DNA from: Aedes albopictus
Taxonomy: Eukaryota; Arthropoda; Insecta; Diptera; Culicidae
Assembly (NCBI RefSeq): GCF_035046485.1
Contig: NC_085137.1
Location: 480,153,396-480,217,395, forward strand
Reading direction: 5' to 3'
DNA length: 64,000 nucleotides
The first letter of the stretch is position 1, and every line of letters starts with the position of its first letter. Shown piece after piece: positions 21,893 through 32,236 of the stretch. The position numbers were made by a program, and so were the translations under genes. A model generated the notes under the pieces. It did no database searches and was not told the origin of the DNA. It saw nothing but the letters and a program-made list of their open reading frames with translations.

Positions 21893-22905
21893 GGAACGAT
21901 GGACGGTGTGCAAAACTGCGTAAGGGTTTCGGGTGAACTATCCAGTTCATTCGTATCTCGCCGGGGACTGCGACAAGGTGACGGACTCTCATGTCTACTC
22001 TTCAACATCGCGCTGGAAGGTGTGATGCGACGAGCCGGGCTCAACAGCCGGGGAACGATTTTCACAAAATCCGGTCAATTTGTGTGCTTTGCGGACGACA
22101 TGGACATTATCGCTAGAACATTTGAAACGGTGGCAGAACTGTACACCCGCCTGAAACGCGAAGCAGCAAAGGTCGGACTGGTGGTGAATGCCTCAAAAAC
22201 AAAGTACATGCTGGTAGGCGGAACCGAAAACGACCGGATCCGTCTGGGTAGTAATGTTACGATAGACGGGGATACTTTCGAGGTGGTGGAGGAATTCGTC
22301 TACCTCGGATCCTTACTGACGGCTGGCAACAACGTGAGCCGAGAAATTCGGAGGCGCATCATCTGCGGAAGTCGGGCCTACTACGGGCTCCAGAAGAAAC
22401 TGCGGTCGAAAAAGATTCAATCACGCACCAAATGCACCATGTACAAAACGCTAATAAGACCGGTGATCCTCTACGGGCACGAGATATGGACCATGCTCGA
22501 GGAGGACCTACAAGCACTCGGAGTTTTCGAGCGACGCGTGCTAAGAACGATCTTCGGCGGTGTGCAGGAGAACGGTGTGTGGCGGAGAAGGATGAACCAC
22601 GAGCTCGCTGCACTTTACGGCGAACCCAGCATCCAGAAGGTGGCCAAAGCCGGAAGGATACGTTGGGCAGGGCATGTTGCAAGAATGCCGGACAACAACC
22701 CTGTAAAGCTGGTGTTTGCAACGGATCCGGTTGGCACAAGAAGGCGTGGAGCGCAGAGAGCACGATTGGCGGACCAGGTGGAGCGTGACTTGGCGAGCAT
22801 TGGACGACCGAGGATGGAGAGCGGCAGCCACAAACCGAGCATTGTGGCGTACTATTGTTGATTATGTCTTGTCTTAATGATGTTGAACAAATAAATGTAA
22901 ATGTA
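21893..22905 (+). mobile_element. RTE-clade retrotransposon, 5'-truncated copy 1
   Basis: This is the 3' kilobase of an RTE-type (JAM1-like) element: the end of the reverse transcriptase, a short 3' UTR and an AATAAATGTAAATGTAATG tail. Flanks GATGAAAACTATGG (left, before 21893) and GATGAAAACTTGG (right, from 23960 beyond the hAT) look like its target site duplication. The hAT element therefore inserted later, at the 3' junction. Confidence 0.85.
21899..22861 (+). CDS. RTE reverse transcriptase, C-terminal part
   Basis: The 320-codon frame holds the later part of a reverse transcriptase that would copy the element's RNA at a nicked chromosomal target. Visible motifs are GLRQGDGLSCLLFNIALE (RT motif B, residues about 24-41), FADDMDII (catalytic motif C with the two Asp, about 62-69), the thumb region, and RWAGHVARM (about 258-266), typical of RTE C-termini. 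The endonuclease and RT motif A are missing through 5' truncation, so it cannot be active. The frame is otherwise uninterrupted, suggesting recent insertion. The minus-strand element at 44.15-47.63 kb and the fragment at 26.87 kb are relatives. Confidence 0.85.
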   Translation: MDGVQNCVRVSGELSSSFVSRRGLRQGDGLSCLLFNIALEGVMRRAGLNSRGTIFTKSGQFVCFADDMDIIARTFETVAELYTRLKREAAKVGLVVNASKTKYMLVGGTENDRIRLGSNVTIDGDTFEVVEEFVYLGSLLTAGNNVSREIRRRIICGSRAYYGLQKKLRSKKIQSRTKCTMYKTLIRPVILYGHEIWTMLEEDLQALGVFERRVLRTIFGGVQENGVWRRRMNHELAALYGEPSIQKVAKAGRIRWAGHVARMPDNNPVKLVFATDPVGTRRRGAQRARLADQVERDLASIGRPRMESGSHKPSIVAYYC

Positions 22906-22913
22906 ATGTAGAT

Positions 22914-23954
22914 CAGCGTTTCTCAAACTATGGGTCGCGACCCACTGGTGGGTCGCGGACTGATTTTTGGTGGGTCGCGAAGGCTTGGGCAATATTGTTA
23001 TAAATGTCTTAAAAAAACTTATGTCAAATGATATTGCTAGCCATTTTCTAATTTACAAATTCTCCCTTGGAGAATTGGCAGAGTTTTTATCTAGAAATAC
23101 GGTTTCTAATTAAATCTATTCAAATTTTTGTATTAAAAGTGTTACTCTGGAGTATATTGAATATTGAAGCGATTGTCTGCGTTCCAAAATCAATTATGAA
23201 TCTATGAATTTTCAATCAGAAAGTTTAAGATTAGGGTAATATTTTATTTTCTTGTGTTCTGGACCAACGAATGATCGTTGCTTGCGCATTTTCAGTAAGA
23301 TTGAAGTGCAGCAGCATATTTAAAAAAAATAGAAGCACCAACAACAGTTAAAAATTGCCAAACTTCGACTAGAAACCTTACCTTGACCGAACCTCAGTAA
23401 AGCTTAACTTCGGAGAAATTCTACTGAATGGCGATAATCTGAAGTTTTACGAAAGTCAGACCAACTGTAAAGTTATTTCAATGAAAATGTAAATAAAAAA
23501 CTATGTATGAAGGATATGACAAAAAATTTCAAGAGGATTTAAAATTGCCACTGTATCTTCAAAAACTTCGCCCAAATTGTATGTTTTTTGTTTATTTCTT
23601 GAATGTGTAAAAGAATACCTAAAACCTTTTGCATGGACTCAAACTGGTTGAACATTATTATAAGAAACTTGGAAACTTCTCTCAACATTCTTTAAACTAA
23701 GAGTTTATTAAAGATGAATATTTGGGCATCTTAATCTTACTTAGACTTTTTCAAACTTCAAAGGGAGCAGTATAAGTTAAAAAACAATATTTTGTCTCAA
23801 GATTGAGTGCTACGTAACGTAAGTTTGTCAAAACCTATGAAAGTGATAAAATGTTTCCAAATTTTAGTATTTTATGAAAATACGTGCTGGTGGGTCGCCA
23901 AACTCTATAAAAATCCAAAGTGGGTCGCAATCTGAAAAAGTTTGAGAACCCCTG
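22914..23954 (+). mobile_element. Nonautonomous hAT element, left palindrome arm
   Basis: It starts CAGCGTTTCTCAAACTATGG and ends AAGTTTGAGAACCCCTG, the CAG...CTG hAT terminal consensus. It is flanked by a perfect 8-bp duplication ATGTAGAT (22906-22913 and 23955-23962). At 1041 bp it has no transposase frame. Near both ends lie direct GTGGGTCGC motifs, likely transposase-binding sites. Confidence 0.9.
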
Positions 23955-24022
23955 ATGTAGATGAAAACTTGGCATATCTAAATGTAATGTTGAAATCAGA
24001 TAGCGTTCTTATTATTATTATT

Positions 24023-24077
24023 CCCAAGCAACACACATGTTATATAAAAGTTTTATATAACATGTGTGTTGCTTGGG
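24023..24077. mobile_element. MITE end pair at the palindrome centre
   Basis: CCCAAGCAACACACATGTTA... and its complement meet head to head with a single unpaired G at 24050. The same termini bound the complete 167-bp MITE at 26364-26530, so this is a copy reduced to its two ends (about 27 bp each). Confidence 0.8.
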
Positions 24078-24145
24078 AATAATAATAATAAGAACGCTAT
24101 CTGATTTCAACATTACATTTAGATATGCCAAGTTTTCATCTACAT

Positions 24146-25187
24146 CAGGGGTTCTCAAACTTTTTCAGATTGCGACCCACTTTGGATTTTTATAGAGTTT
24201 GGCGACCCACCAGCACGTATTTTCATAAAATACTAAAATTTGGAAACATTTTATCACTTTCATAGGTTTTGACAAACTTACGTTACGTAGCACTCAATCT
24301 TAAGACAAAATATTGTTTTTTAACTTATACTGCTCCCTTTGAAGTTTGAAAAAGTCTAAGTAAGATTAAGATGCCCAAATATTCATCTTTAATAAACTCT
24401 TAGTTTAAAGAATGTTGAGAGAAGTTTCCAAGTTTCTTATAATAATGTTCAACCAGTTTGAGTCCATGCAACAGGTTTTAGGTATTCTTTTACACATTCA
24501 AGAAATAAACAAAAAACATACAATTTGGGCGAAGTTTTTGAAGATACAGTGGCAATTTTAAATCCTCTTGAAATTTTTTGTCATATCCTTCATACATAGT
24601 TTTTTATTTACATTTTCATTGAAATAACTTTACAGTTGGTCTGACTTTCGTAAAACTTCAGATTATCGCCATTCAGTAGAATTTCTCCGAAGTTAAGCTT
24701 TACTGAGGTTCGGTCAAGGTAAGGTTTCTAGTCGAAGTTTGGCAATTTTTAACTGTTGTTGGTGCTTCTATTTTTTTTAAATATGCTGCTGCACTTCAAT
24801 CTTACTGAAAATGCGCAAGCAACGATCATTCGTTGGTCCAGAACACAAGAAAATAAAATATTACCCTAATCTTAAACTTTCTGATTGAAAATTCATAGAT
24901 TCATAATTGATTTTGGAACGCAGACAATCGCTTCAATATTCAATATACTCCAGAGTAACACTTTTAATACAAAAATTTGAATAGATTTAATTAGAAACCG
25001 TATTTCTAGATAAAAACTCTGCCAATTCTCCAAGGGAGAATTTGTAAATTAGAAAATGGCTAGCAATATCATTTGACATAAGTTTTTTTTAAGACATTTA
25101 TAACAATATTGCCCAAGCCTTCGCGACCCACCAAAAATCAGTCCGCGACCCACCAGTGGGTCGCGACCCATAGTTTGAGAAACGCTG
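24146..25187 (-). mobile_element. Nonautonomous hAT element, right palindrome arm
   Basis: An inverted copy of 22914-23954. Its inner side keeps the mirrored ATCTACAT duplication, but its outer flank (ACCTAAAG) is not a duplication of it. It therefore arose with the palindrome and not by an independent insertion. Confidence 0.85.
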
Positions 25188-25432
25188 ACCTAAAGCAAAC
25201 CTCTGGTGGCTCGTGGAATGTCAGGTGGCATTCGCACCAGCCCACCTTTATTCTCCCTACTTCAACGCACTTTTTAACGTCCGCCACAGATAGCTGAACC
25301 AAAGCTATCTGTGTCCCTGCTGGCCCCTTCCGTAGCCTAACGGCTGCGGCGGCCACTTGCACATCGCACTGTTGCCGCAGTGCTGTGACGAGCTCTTCCA
25401 CTTCGGTGATCTCGTCTGTCTTTGACCTTCAG

Positions 25433-25678
25433 CTGCCGTAATTCTGCAAAGTGACGTAAGTGCCATTCTAAATGTCGAAATTTTTTGGTACATAATATTT
25501 AATATCTGGTGTAAAAATAACACTGTGTTATGCCTGCTGTATTAGAATGCAAGATCTAGTCGCAATCTATCATCTATGGAAAGAAACTTAGAGGATGAGC
25601 AAGAGTTTTATGCATAATAACCAAAAAATGCGCCAAAACTATCAATGTCGCTTACGTCACTTTGCAGAATTACGGCAG
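25433..25678. mobile_element. MITE, CTGCCGTAATTCTGC termini, TTCAG duplication
   Basis: Inverted ends CTGCCGTAATTCTGCAAAGT and ACTTTGCAGAATTACGGCAG are flanked by TTCAG on both sides (25428-25432 and 25679-25683). It interrupts the ORF1 fragment. 246 bp, noncoding. Confidence 0.85.
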
Positions 25679-26363
25679 TTCAGAGTCGCCTCATATGTGG
25701 GAGCCCTTACCTCTACTCCCTCACCAAGGACCTCTTCTGCCAGCCTCTTGTAGGCGGCGCCCTTGTGATCCTTCTCGTGCTTCAGCTCCAGGATCATTTT
25801 GCCCGTACGAGTACGTCTAATACTGCGTACGTCGGCTCCCAGACCCTCAAGCTTGGCGTCGCTTCACATCGCCTTCAAGACGTCCGAGTACTTGGACTGT
25901 TCCGTCTTGATGACGTCGCCTTTCTCGCGCTTGGTACGTACCTTCCTGCGCCTTGGTGTGGCGTCCTGCACTTCTAGCGGCGGATTCGTGTTCCTCTTCT
26001 TCCGCTCAACCTTAGTTCAATGATGGTCCTCCCCTTGGTTCGCCCTACTCTGCGGATGCTGAGGGCCCACCAACAGTCGGAACCCCTTGTACCCATCGTT
26101 CCGGGATGGGGCAGCCTTTTCAGGTCCACTCTTCCCAGCTTTCCGGGAACCCTGGCTGGGGTCCGACTTTCCGGCATTGTTGCCGACCTTCGGGGTAATA
26201 ATACGCCTGGCTTTGCGAGCGCCGCCGGACAGCTCCTCACCGACTGCTGCCTCGCCCGCTTCTGCGAGTGCTTGACACACTTGTCACGAGCATTCGCATC
26301 AGCCACGTTAATCGGACTACCTGGGAAGCAGAAGGCCGCCGTTTGGGTAAACTTTGGCACTTT

Positions 26364-26530
26364 CCCAAGCAACACACATGTTATATAAAAGTTACGGCAG
26401 CGCAAGTTTTGGTTGTATAGAAGTTTATTTAACGTTATTTAAACACAATGTTTAAATTACGTCAAATAAACTTATATACAACCAAAACTTGCGCTGTCGT
26501 AACTCTATTATAACATGTGTGTTGCTTGGG
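26364..26530. mobile_element. Complete 167-bp MITE, CCCAAGCAACACACATG termini
   Basis: The ends CCCAAGCAACACACATGTTA and TAACATGTGTGTTGCTTGGG extend into arms containing ACGGCAGCGCAAGTTTTGGT and its complement. It inserted in the ORF1 fragment. Its reduced relative forms the palindrome centre at 24050, and a related hairpin is at 59390-59510. Confidence 0.85.
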
Positions 26531-26866
26531 TTCTCTTTCACCGGTTCCGCCGCTAAGTCGATACAAGGCCGTTTTCAGGTCAATGCTTATATTCGACTTA
26601 GTGGACGCTCAGTCGATGATTTTGCCAAGCTTCCGCTAAACCACCTCTATTGCGGGCCGTCCTTTGTTCTATTGGCAGACAGCCCTCAGCAGCCGCGCTC
26701 CGTCCATTATCTCCGCCGGCTGGCTTGCCGAGGAGTGGACTGGAGCTCCCACGCTTGTGCTGCGTACGCAGCTACCCACGCCTGACTCCTCACTTCTCCT
26801 TGTCGGAGACCCCATCAACCCGCTCCTTCCGAAGGGGTTGATCGCACCACTACTTCCTACACCTCC

Positions 26867-28022
26867 AACATCGCTCTGGAAGGTGTGATGCGGCATGCCG
26901 AGCTCAACAGCCGGGGAACGATTTTCACAAAATCCGGTCAATTTGTGTGCTTTGCGGACGACATGGACATTTTCGCCAGAACATTTGGAACGGTGACAGA
27001 ACTGTACACCCGCCTGAAACGCGAAGCAGCAAAGGCCATACTGGTGGTCCAAAACAAAGTACATGCTGGTAGGTGGAACCGAGCACGACCGGATCCGTCT
27101 GGTCAGTAATGTAACGATAAACGAGGATACCTTCGAGATGGTGGAGGGATTCGTCTACCTCGGATCCTTACTGACGGCTGACAACAATGTGAGTCGTGAA
27201 ACTCGAAGGCGGATGTCGGGCGTACCACGGGGTCCAGAAGAATCTGCGGCCTAAGAATATTCACCCACGGACCAAATGGATCATGTACAAAACGTAGTAA
27301 TGTAACGATAAACGAGGATACCTTCGAGATGATGGAGGAATTCGTCTACCTTGGATCCTTACTGACGGCTGACAACAATGTGAGTCGTGAAACTCGAAGG
27401 CGGATGTCGGGCGTACCACGGGGTCCAGAAGAATCTGCGGCCTAAGAATATTCACCCACGGACCAAATGGATCATGTACAAAACGTAGTAATGTAACGAT
27501 AAACGAGGATACCTTCGAGATGATGGAGGAATTCGTCTACCTTGGATCCTTACTGACGGCTGACAACAATGTGAGTCGTGAAACTCGAAGGCGGATGTCG
27601 GGCGTACCACGGGGTCCAGAAGAATCTGCGGCCTAAGAATATTCACCCACGGACCAAATGGATCATGTACAAAACGCTAATAAGACCGATGGTCCTCTAC
27701 GGACACGAGACATGGATCATGCTCGAGGGAGACCTGCAAACACTCGGAGTTTTCGAGCGACGCGTGCTAAGGACGATCTTCGGCGGTGTGCATGGGAGTG
27801 GATTCTGGAGTACATAGAAGAATGAACCATGAGCTCGCTGCACTTAACGGCGAACTTAGCACCCTTAAGGTGCAAAGATACGGTGGGCAACGCATGTTGC
27901 AAGAATTCTGGATAACAACCCTGCAAAGTTGGTGTTTGCTACTGATCCGGTTGGTATAAGAAGGCGTGGAGCGCAGAGACCACGATAGGCGGACCAGGTG
28001 GAGCGTGACCTGGCGAGCATTT
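26867..28022 (+). pseudogene. RTE retrotransposon fragment 2, rearranged
   Basis: From NIALEGVMRHAELNSRG (RT motif B end) through FADDMDI (motif C, about 26955-26975) to the RRGAQR region near 27965, this matches copy 1. It is broken by small indels (after 27040) and by the 191-bp tandem triplication 27105-27677, and it has a stop at 27815 and later frameshifts. It ends abruptly at about 28022 without the 3' tail. Not functional. Confidence 0.85.
27105..27677 (+). repeat. 191-bp tandem repeat, three copies, inside RTE RT
   Basis: Units start at 27105, 27296 and 27487, each with AGTAATGTAACGATAAACGA. Units 2 and 3 look identical, and unit 1 differs at a few sites. Because 191 is not a multiple of 3, each duplication shifts the reading frame. 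Confidence 0.9.
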
Positions 28023-28744
28023 CCAGGTTTGCGTCAATGTTATAATGCGTAGGGTTTATGCCTTAAATATATGAAAAACACGTCATGAATACATCTAAGG
28101 TGTCCAAACTCCTTGGAATTCAGTCCTATTAGATCTATGTAAGTTGTATGTATCGATATACACGTACAGAAATTGTGATCTATTGATGTTATTTTTAGTT
28201 AAGGCATATGTTTTGAAGAGTGTTGTGGAAATCAGTTTAACTATTTTGAGTATCCGTATCAAATTCTAGGTTGTCCGAAAACTTCATGAAATGTAGGTAC
28301 AGAATCTACAAGCGAAACTAATGCTCTACGAGTGATTACTCTAAACGCCACAGACCAATGACCCTTCTAACAAGTAATTGCAGTATCGTATTGATCTTGC
28401 AAGATGGAATACAAGCCTTTTTATCTCTAAAGAGAGTTACTAAGAGCATGAAAATTTTGTTCTTTGGGTTTACACCATCAAAATCACAAATCGTAATTAA
28501 TTTGCAATGTTTACATTTAAACTGATACAAGAATGTTGAAATATCATAAATGTCATTTCGAGCTGTCAAAAAACTGATCTCATTAATCGAGGGGCATAAA
28601 AAATTAAATGATCCAACAGTAGATCCCAATTCGTAAAAAAGGCTTTGCTAAGAGATTCTAGACCCGATTTAGATTCTACTATGATTAATCTACCGAGAAA
28701 AGCGGCCATGACGGTCAAATGTTTCCTCAGAGGTATTTTATGGA
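28023..28744. other. Unassigned AT-rich sequence
   Basis: A 97-codon minus frame (28336-28629) has no recognisable domain. No repeats with other parts of the window were found. Confidence 0.35.
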
Positions 28745-28890
28745 CAATAGAGTGAATTTATATTGTAATAACTCAATCGATACACTATGCCCAGGGAGTC
28801 GAGAAAATTTTCCCGACCGGAACGGAAATCGAACCCGCCGACTCCGGTGATCCATAGCCTTCCTTAACCACTAGGCTAACTGGGAGACCC
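28745..28890 (-). mobile_element. Feilai-like SINE, 5' part
   Basis: On the minus strand an A-box-like GTTAGCCTAGTGGTTAAGG and a B box GGCGGGTTCGATTTCCGTTC form a tRNA-like head, followed by GGTCGGGAAAATTTTCTCGA and CCCTGGGCATAGTGTATCGA. This head-and-body order resembles the Feilai SINE of Aedes aegypti as I remember it. The 3' body is missing. Confidence 0.65.
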
Positions 28891-28968
28891 AGGGATTCTT
28901 AAGAAAGACATAGACGCAGTCCCGAAGCGAAACTTTTAAAGTGGCATCATTTAATAGTTTTACAATCA

Positions 28969-29336
28969 ACTGGAGACTTTTAGTGGCTACGCAGTCTTTA
29001 TTCTTAAAACGGCTTTATTGTTTACCCAACGTTTCGGCACTTAGGGATGGTGCCTTAATCAGGGGGAAAATAATGTTCTCGTTTTGTCTCTAGTGTTTCG
29101 GCTAACTTCAACTGTCCTGATTTTAGTAAAAATTCCACGTAGTTTCACCAAGTGTTACTCAGTCATGTACCAAAAAACTAAAATCAGGTTAGCTAAAGTT
29201 AGCCGAAACACTAGAGACAAAACGAGAACAATATTTTCCCCCTGATGAAGGCACCATCCCTAAGTGCCGAAACATTGAGTAAACAATATACCCGTTTTAA
29301 GAATAAAAACTGCGTAGCCACTAAAAGTTTCCAGTT
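28969..29336. mobile_element. Foldback element with hammerhead-like cores in both arms
   Basis: Arms of about 150 bp (CTGGAGACTTTTAGTGGCTA and complement) enclose a short centre at about 29150. The right arm on the plus strand has CTGATGA (29242-29248), a GGCAC/GTGCC stem and GAAAC (29269-29273), an intact hammerhead catalytic core pattern. The left arm on the minus strand has CTGATTA instead (29056-29062), a core mutation. Such inverted terminal copies with hammerheads are known for Penelope-like elements. Confidence 0.65.
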
Positions 29337-29429
29337 AAAGTAACAGTCGTTCCCTTAAAAGCAATTTACAATCAACTTTACTTCGTCTGATATGTCATTC
29401 GAAAGTTTTATGAGTAAACGTTTAGAAAC

Positions 29430-30377
29430 TAGGGTAAGAAATCAAAATTTGAACTACTCAAAATGTAATCTTAATTTGAACTATTTTGAAATTCATTGAA
29501 ATGACGTACATTTTGGGCAAATATTGTCCCGAAAAAGATGTATAACAGTTTTCCGTAATATAATCTGGCAACATAAGCTTTAAAAGCATTGGAAAAAGCG
29601 TTTTCGCCATCGCAAACAAGCAATTGAAAAATCACTGTGATTTCACCTATTTCCCCCCAGAGAAAGCCCATTTTCGGTGCACCCATACAGCTCATGCATT
29701 GCATCACAAGTAATAAGTGAATACGTCAAATGAAAGCTTATTTATCGTAGAATCGACCAACCGAATAATATTCCGCATTATTTGTCATAAAATTATCAAA
29801 TTTAAGTGATTCTTACTTGGAGAATGTTATCTTAAGTTGAACCATTTGTAATCTAAATTTGAACTAGTAAACGGGGGTGAGCTTCTAGTGTTGGCCTGTA
29901 GATTGCGCTAGTGGTTGCTTTATTTACTCTTGGGGTATGAAAAATTCCAAATTTAGTTTTCAAATTCCTAAAGAATTTCGAACATTCTGAGTTGAGATTC
30001 CACTGCCTAATGAAAAATAGGTATGATAATTAGCAGATTCATGTGATTTTTAATTGTTTAGCATGGAATTGGCTGTTTTGTGAGTTGCTCGAGCTGCTGC
30101 CGCCAGTAGTTCAAATTAAGATTAAAATTGGTTCAAATTATGATTACGATGGTTCAAATTAAGATTAAAATCATTGTTGATGAAGAATCGAATATTTCAA
30201 TGAAATTCGGTGCAAATACAAACTTTTTACCATTTAACAGAAAGCTTATACCCGTGACTTTCATGTGCATACGATTTTGCCATAGTAAATTATTTCCATG
30301 TGGGAGAAAAAAATCACTTAAAATTTGCACTGCTTCAGAAAGCCGCAATTTGGTTCAAATTTTGATTACCTACCCTA
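29430..30377. mobile_element. TIR element with GTTCAAATTAAGATTA subterminal motifs
   Basis: Left AGGGTAAGAAATCAAAATTT and right AAATTTTGATTACCTACCCT are imperfect inverted ends. The motif GTTCAAATTAAGATTA or its complement recurs at about 29465, 29830, 30110, 30127, 30150 and 30350. Frames of 78 and 122 codons inside are composed of these repeats and are not genes. Confidence 0.55.
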
Positions 30378-31097
30378 CTCCAAAAGTTCAACATTTTATA
30401 TTAAAGCCGAAGATAAGCAAAGCAAAGATAACCGTACACATCGTAGTTGCTACTCCGTTATTGACCAGAACAATCAAAGTTGCACAGAGCCAATGAATGG
30501 TGCTTGGGACTAGCTACACACTCTCAATGTACACAATTCGAGAGTTCAAAATTTAAAATTCAATAACGGCGCCGGCCACGTCCTTACGGTCATCGAGAAG
30601 GGAGAAGGAATGTTAGTTCGATAACCGTTGTTACTATAAACCGTGGAATCCACAGCATCCCCACAGTTGTCTCGGGAAGGAGTACTTGTTAGTAGGGTAG
30701 GGTAAGGTGTGGATCCTGGAGCCACCCTTGGCAGGTGATATGATTTACTAGCTTTATGAAATACACTACACGGTCCTCGTCCCGATCATGACTTACCTGG
30801 TCGCGACAACAAGGGTAACGCACACACGTCAACGATCGTTCCATATCAAACGCGTCAGCGTATTAATCGCTTACACGACCGTGAAAACCGACCCTCTCAT
30901 GAACGAAGTTATCGCATTCAATACTCGCGTCCCCATCTTACAGAGAAAACCGACCGAAAATAGTCACGCGTTTCCCATAGTATTGAACTTAGAGTATACG
31001 GAGAATAAACATTCAAGCCCAGACAGCTATTTTCGAATTATGCATCCCACTATGAGCAGTCCCATGTGTAACCTGTGATCGACAGCCGTTGAGGCTA
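30378..31097. other. Unassigned, moderately GC-rich
   Basis: A 96-codon plus frame (30788-31078) has no domain I recognise and no signal peptide or splice context. No repeat structure was found. The stretch 30560-30850 is less AT-rich than average and could be an LTR or MITE fragment. Confidence 0.3.
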
Positions 31098-31442
31098 TTA
31101 AGGCGAAACTGGAAGCATTTTCTCATTTTTTGGTTTTTGATTTTTCATTAAAAAAAAACGAAGCAATATTTTTAATATCGGTTTCTCTGCACATGTAGAG
31201 CATGGATCAAGGATCCATGGATCCAAGTTTTCCATTTTTGCAGAAACCATTTTTTTGTGAAATTTTATTCAAAAATCGTTTTTGCAAAAACGAAAAACAT
31301 TTTCCACCACGAAAAAAAAATCAGGAGATACCTTGATCCATACTCTACATGTGAACGAAAACCGATTTTGAAAATATTGCTTCGTTATTTTATAAAAAAT
31401 CAATATCCAAAAAGTGAGGAAATGGATCCAGTTTCGCCTTAA
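31098..31442. mobile_element. Foldback MITE, TTAAGGCGAAACTGG termini
   Basis: The ends TTAAGGCGAAACTGGA and TCCAGTTTCGCCTTAA, with further mirrored blocks (AACGAAGCAATATTTTTAAT against the 31365-31385 region; CATGTAGAGCATGGATCAAG against 31332-31352), make a roughly 345-bp hairpin. TA flanks. Noncoding. Confidence 0.75.
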
Positions 31443-32150
31443 GCCAATTATTCCAAATTTGCATAATGATTGTTGTGAACTGCAAATCCTTTCCTGATAC
31501 TACAGACTCCAGGAGTCCCCATGAAAACGCATTGGCGAAATTACCCCAACTTCCTATAGTATGTAAAGAAAAAAATCAGAATGATCTCACCCAATTCCAT
31601 GTCGTTGGATGACCGCAACCATTCTTCGACTTCAACAATCTTCTGCAATACTGCCCACTACCAAGTGTGCATCTACCTTTATCACTTCACGAGGAAGGAC
31701 AATCTGCACCTGCCCCAAACACGTGCCACCCCTCACTTTTTCCTTCGAACAATGCAACCCGACCGAGATTTTCATCGCAACCGCCACAAACACACGTCAC
31801 TTTTCGTTTTTTTTTTCCGCCGAACAAAGCAACCCGATCGAGATCCCCTTCGCAACTGCCCCAATCACGCGTTATTTTTCCAGTGCGCATCACTCTAAAT
31901 ACCATGGATAAAGTAGAAAACTGCAAGCGGCACAAATGCAAACAGTTCGCTATAGTAGAATCTATATTAAAGCCGAAGATAAGCGAAGATGAACAATTCA
32001 TTTTTTTCCAAAAAAAAAAAATACAATAGTCTCATTCTGCTGCAAATATCTCGATAAGCATACGGACAAGCAAAATAATATTCTAGGGTTTACTGGTCCA
32101 AGTGGTCTACTTTTAACTACCGTACCTAAATTCCAAGTTAAATAATAGTT
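31443..32150. other. Unassigned sequence
   Basis: Overlapping 100-120 codon frames at 31581-32029 in several registers come from a Cys/His/Pro-coding stretch without domain features. No start context, signal peptide or intron signals are seen. A 5' fragment shared with 30400-30420 (AAGCCGAAGATAAGC) appears at 31970. Confidence 0.3.
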
Positions 32151-32236
32151 ATTTATGTAACGAGTTGCAAAAAGTTGATTTTTTCAGCACGAGTCGTACA
32201 TTTATCCAACGAGGCTTTTATGCAATGACTTTTTCA

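Larger units (their letters stand above)
22914..25187. repeat. 2.27-kb near-perfect palindrome
   Basis: Sequence left of position 24050 is mirrored to the right: the hAT element, its 8-bp duplication, about 60 bp of flank and one MITE end all reappear inverted. I noticed only a few mismatches (for example around 23638 and 23798) and a one-base length difference between arms of about 1.1 kb. The right arm stops exactly at the hAT terminus (25187), where an unrelated retrotransposon ORF1 begins. Confidence 0.9.
25188..26866 (-). pseudogene. Non-LTR retrotransposon ORF1 (gag-like), interrupted
   Basis: Read on the minus strand, a Lys/Arg-rich N-terminal region (about 26360-25960) leads to a segment with RRTRTGKMILELKHEKDHKG (about 25800) and then, past a MITE, EELVTALRQQCDVQVAAA and VGWCECHLTFHEPPEVCFR. 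This order, a basic stretch, a degenerate RNA-binding fold and then the start of a CCHC zinc knuckle, fits ORF1 of R1/Jockey-type elements, which packages the element RNA. It is disrupted by MITEs at 25433-25678 and 26364-26530 and cut off inside the zinc knuckle at 25187. The most upstream part (26531-26866) is assigned by continuity only. Confidence 0.6.

Noticed and set aside
22359..22842. Arg/Cys-rich frames of 75-134 codons overlapping the RTE RT
   Set aside because: They are other-frame shadows of the reverse transcriptase.
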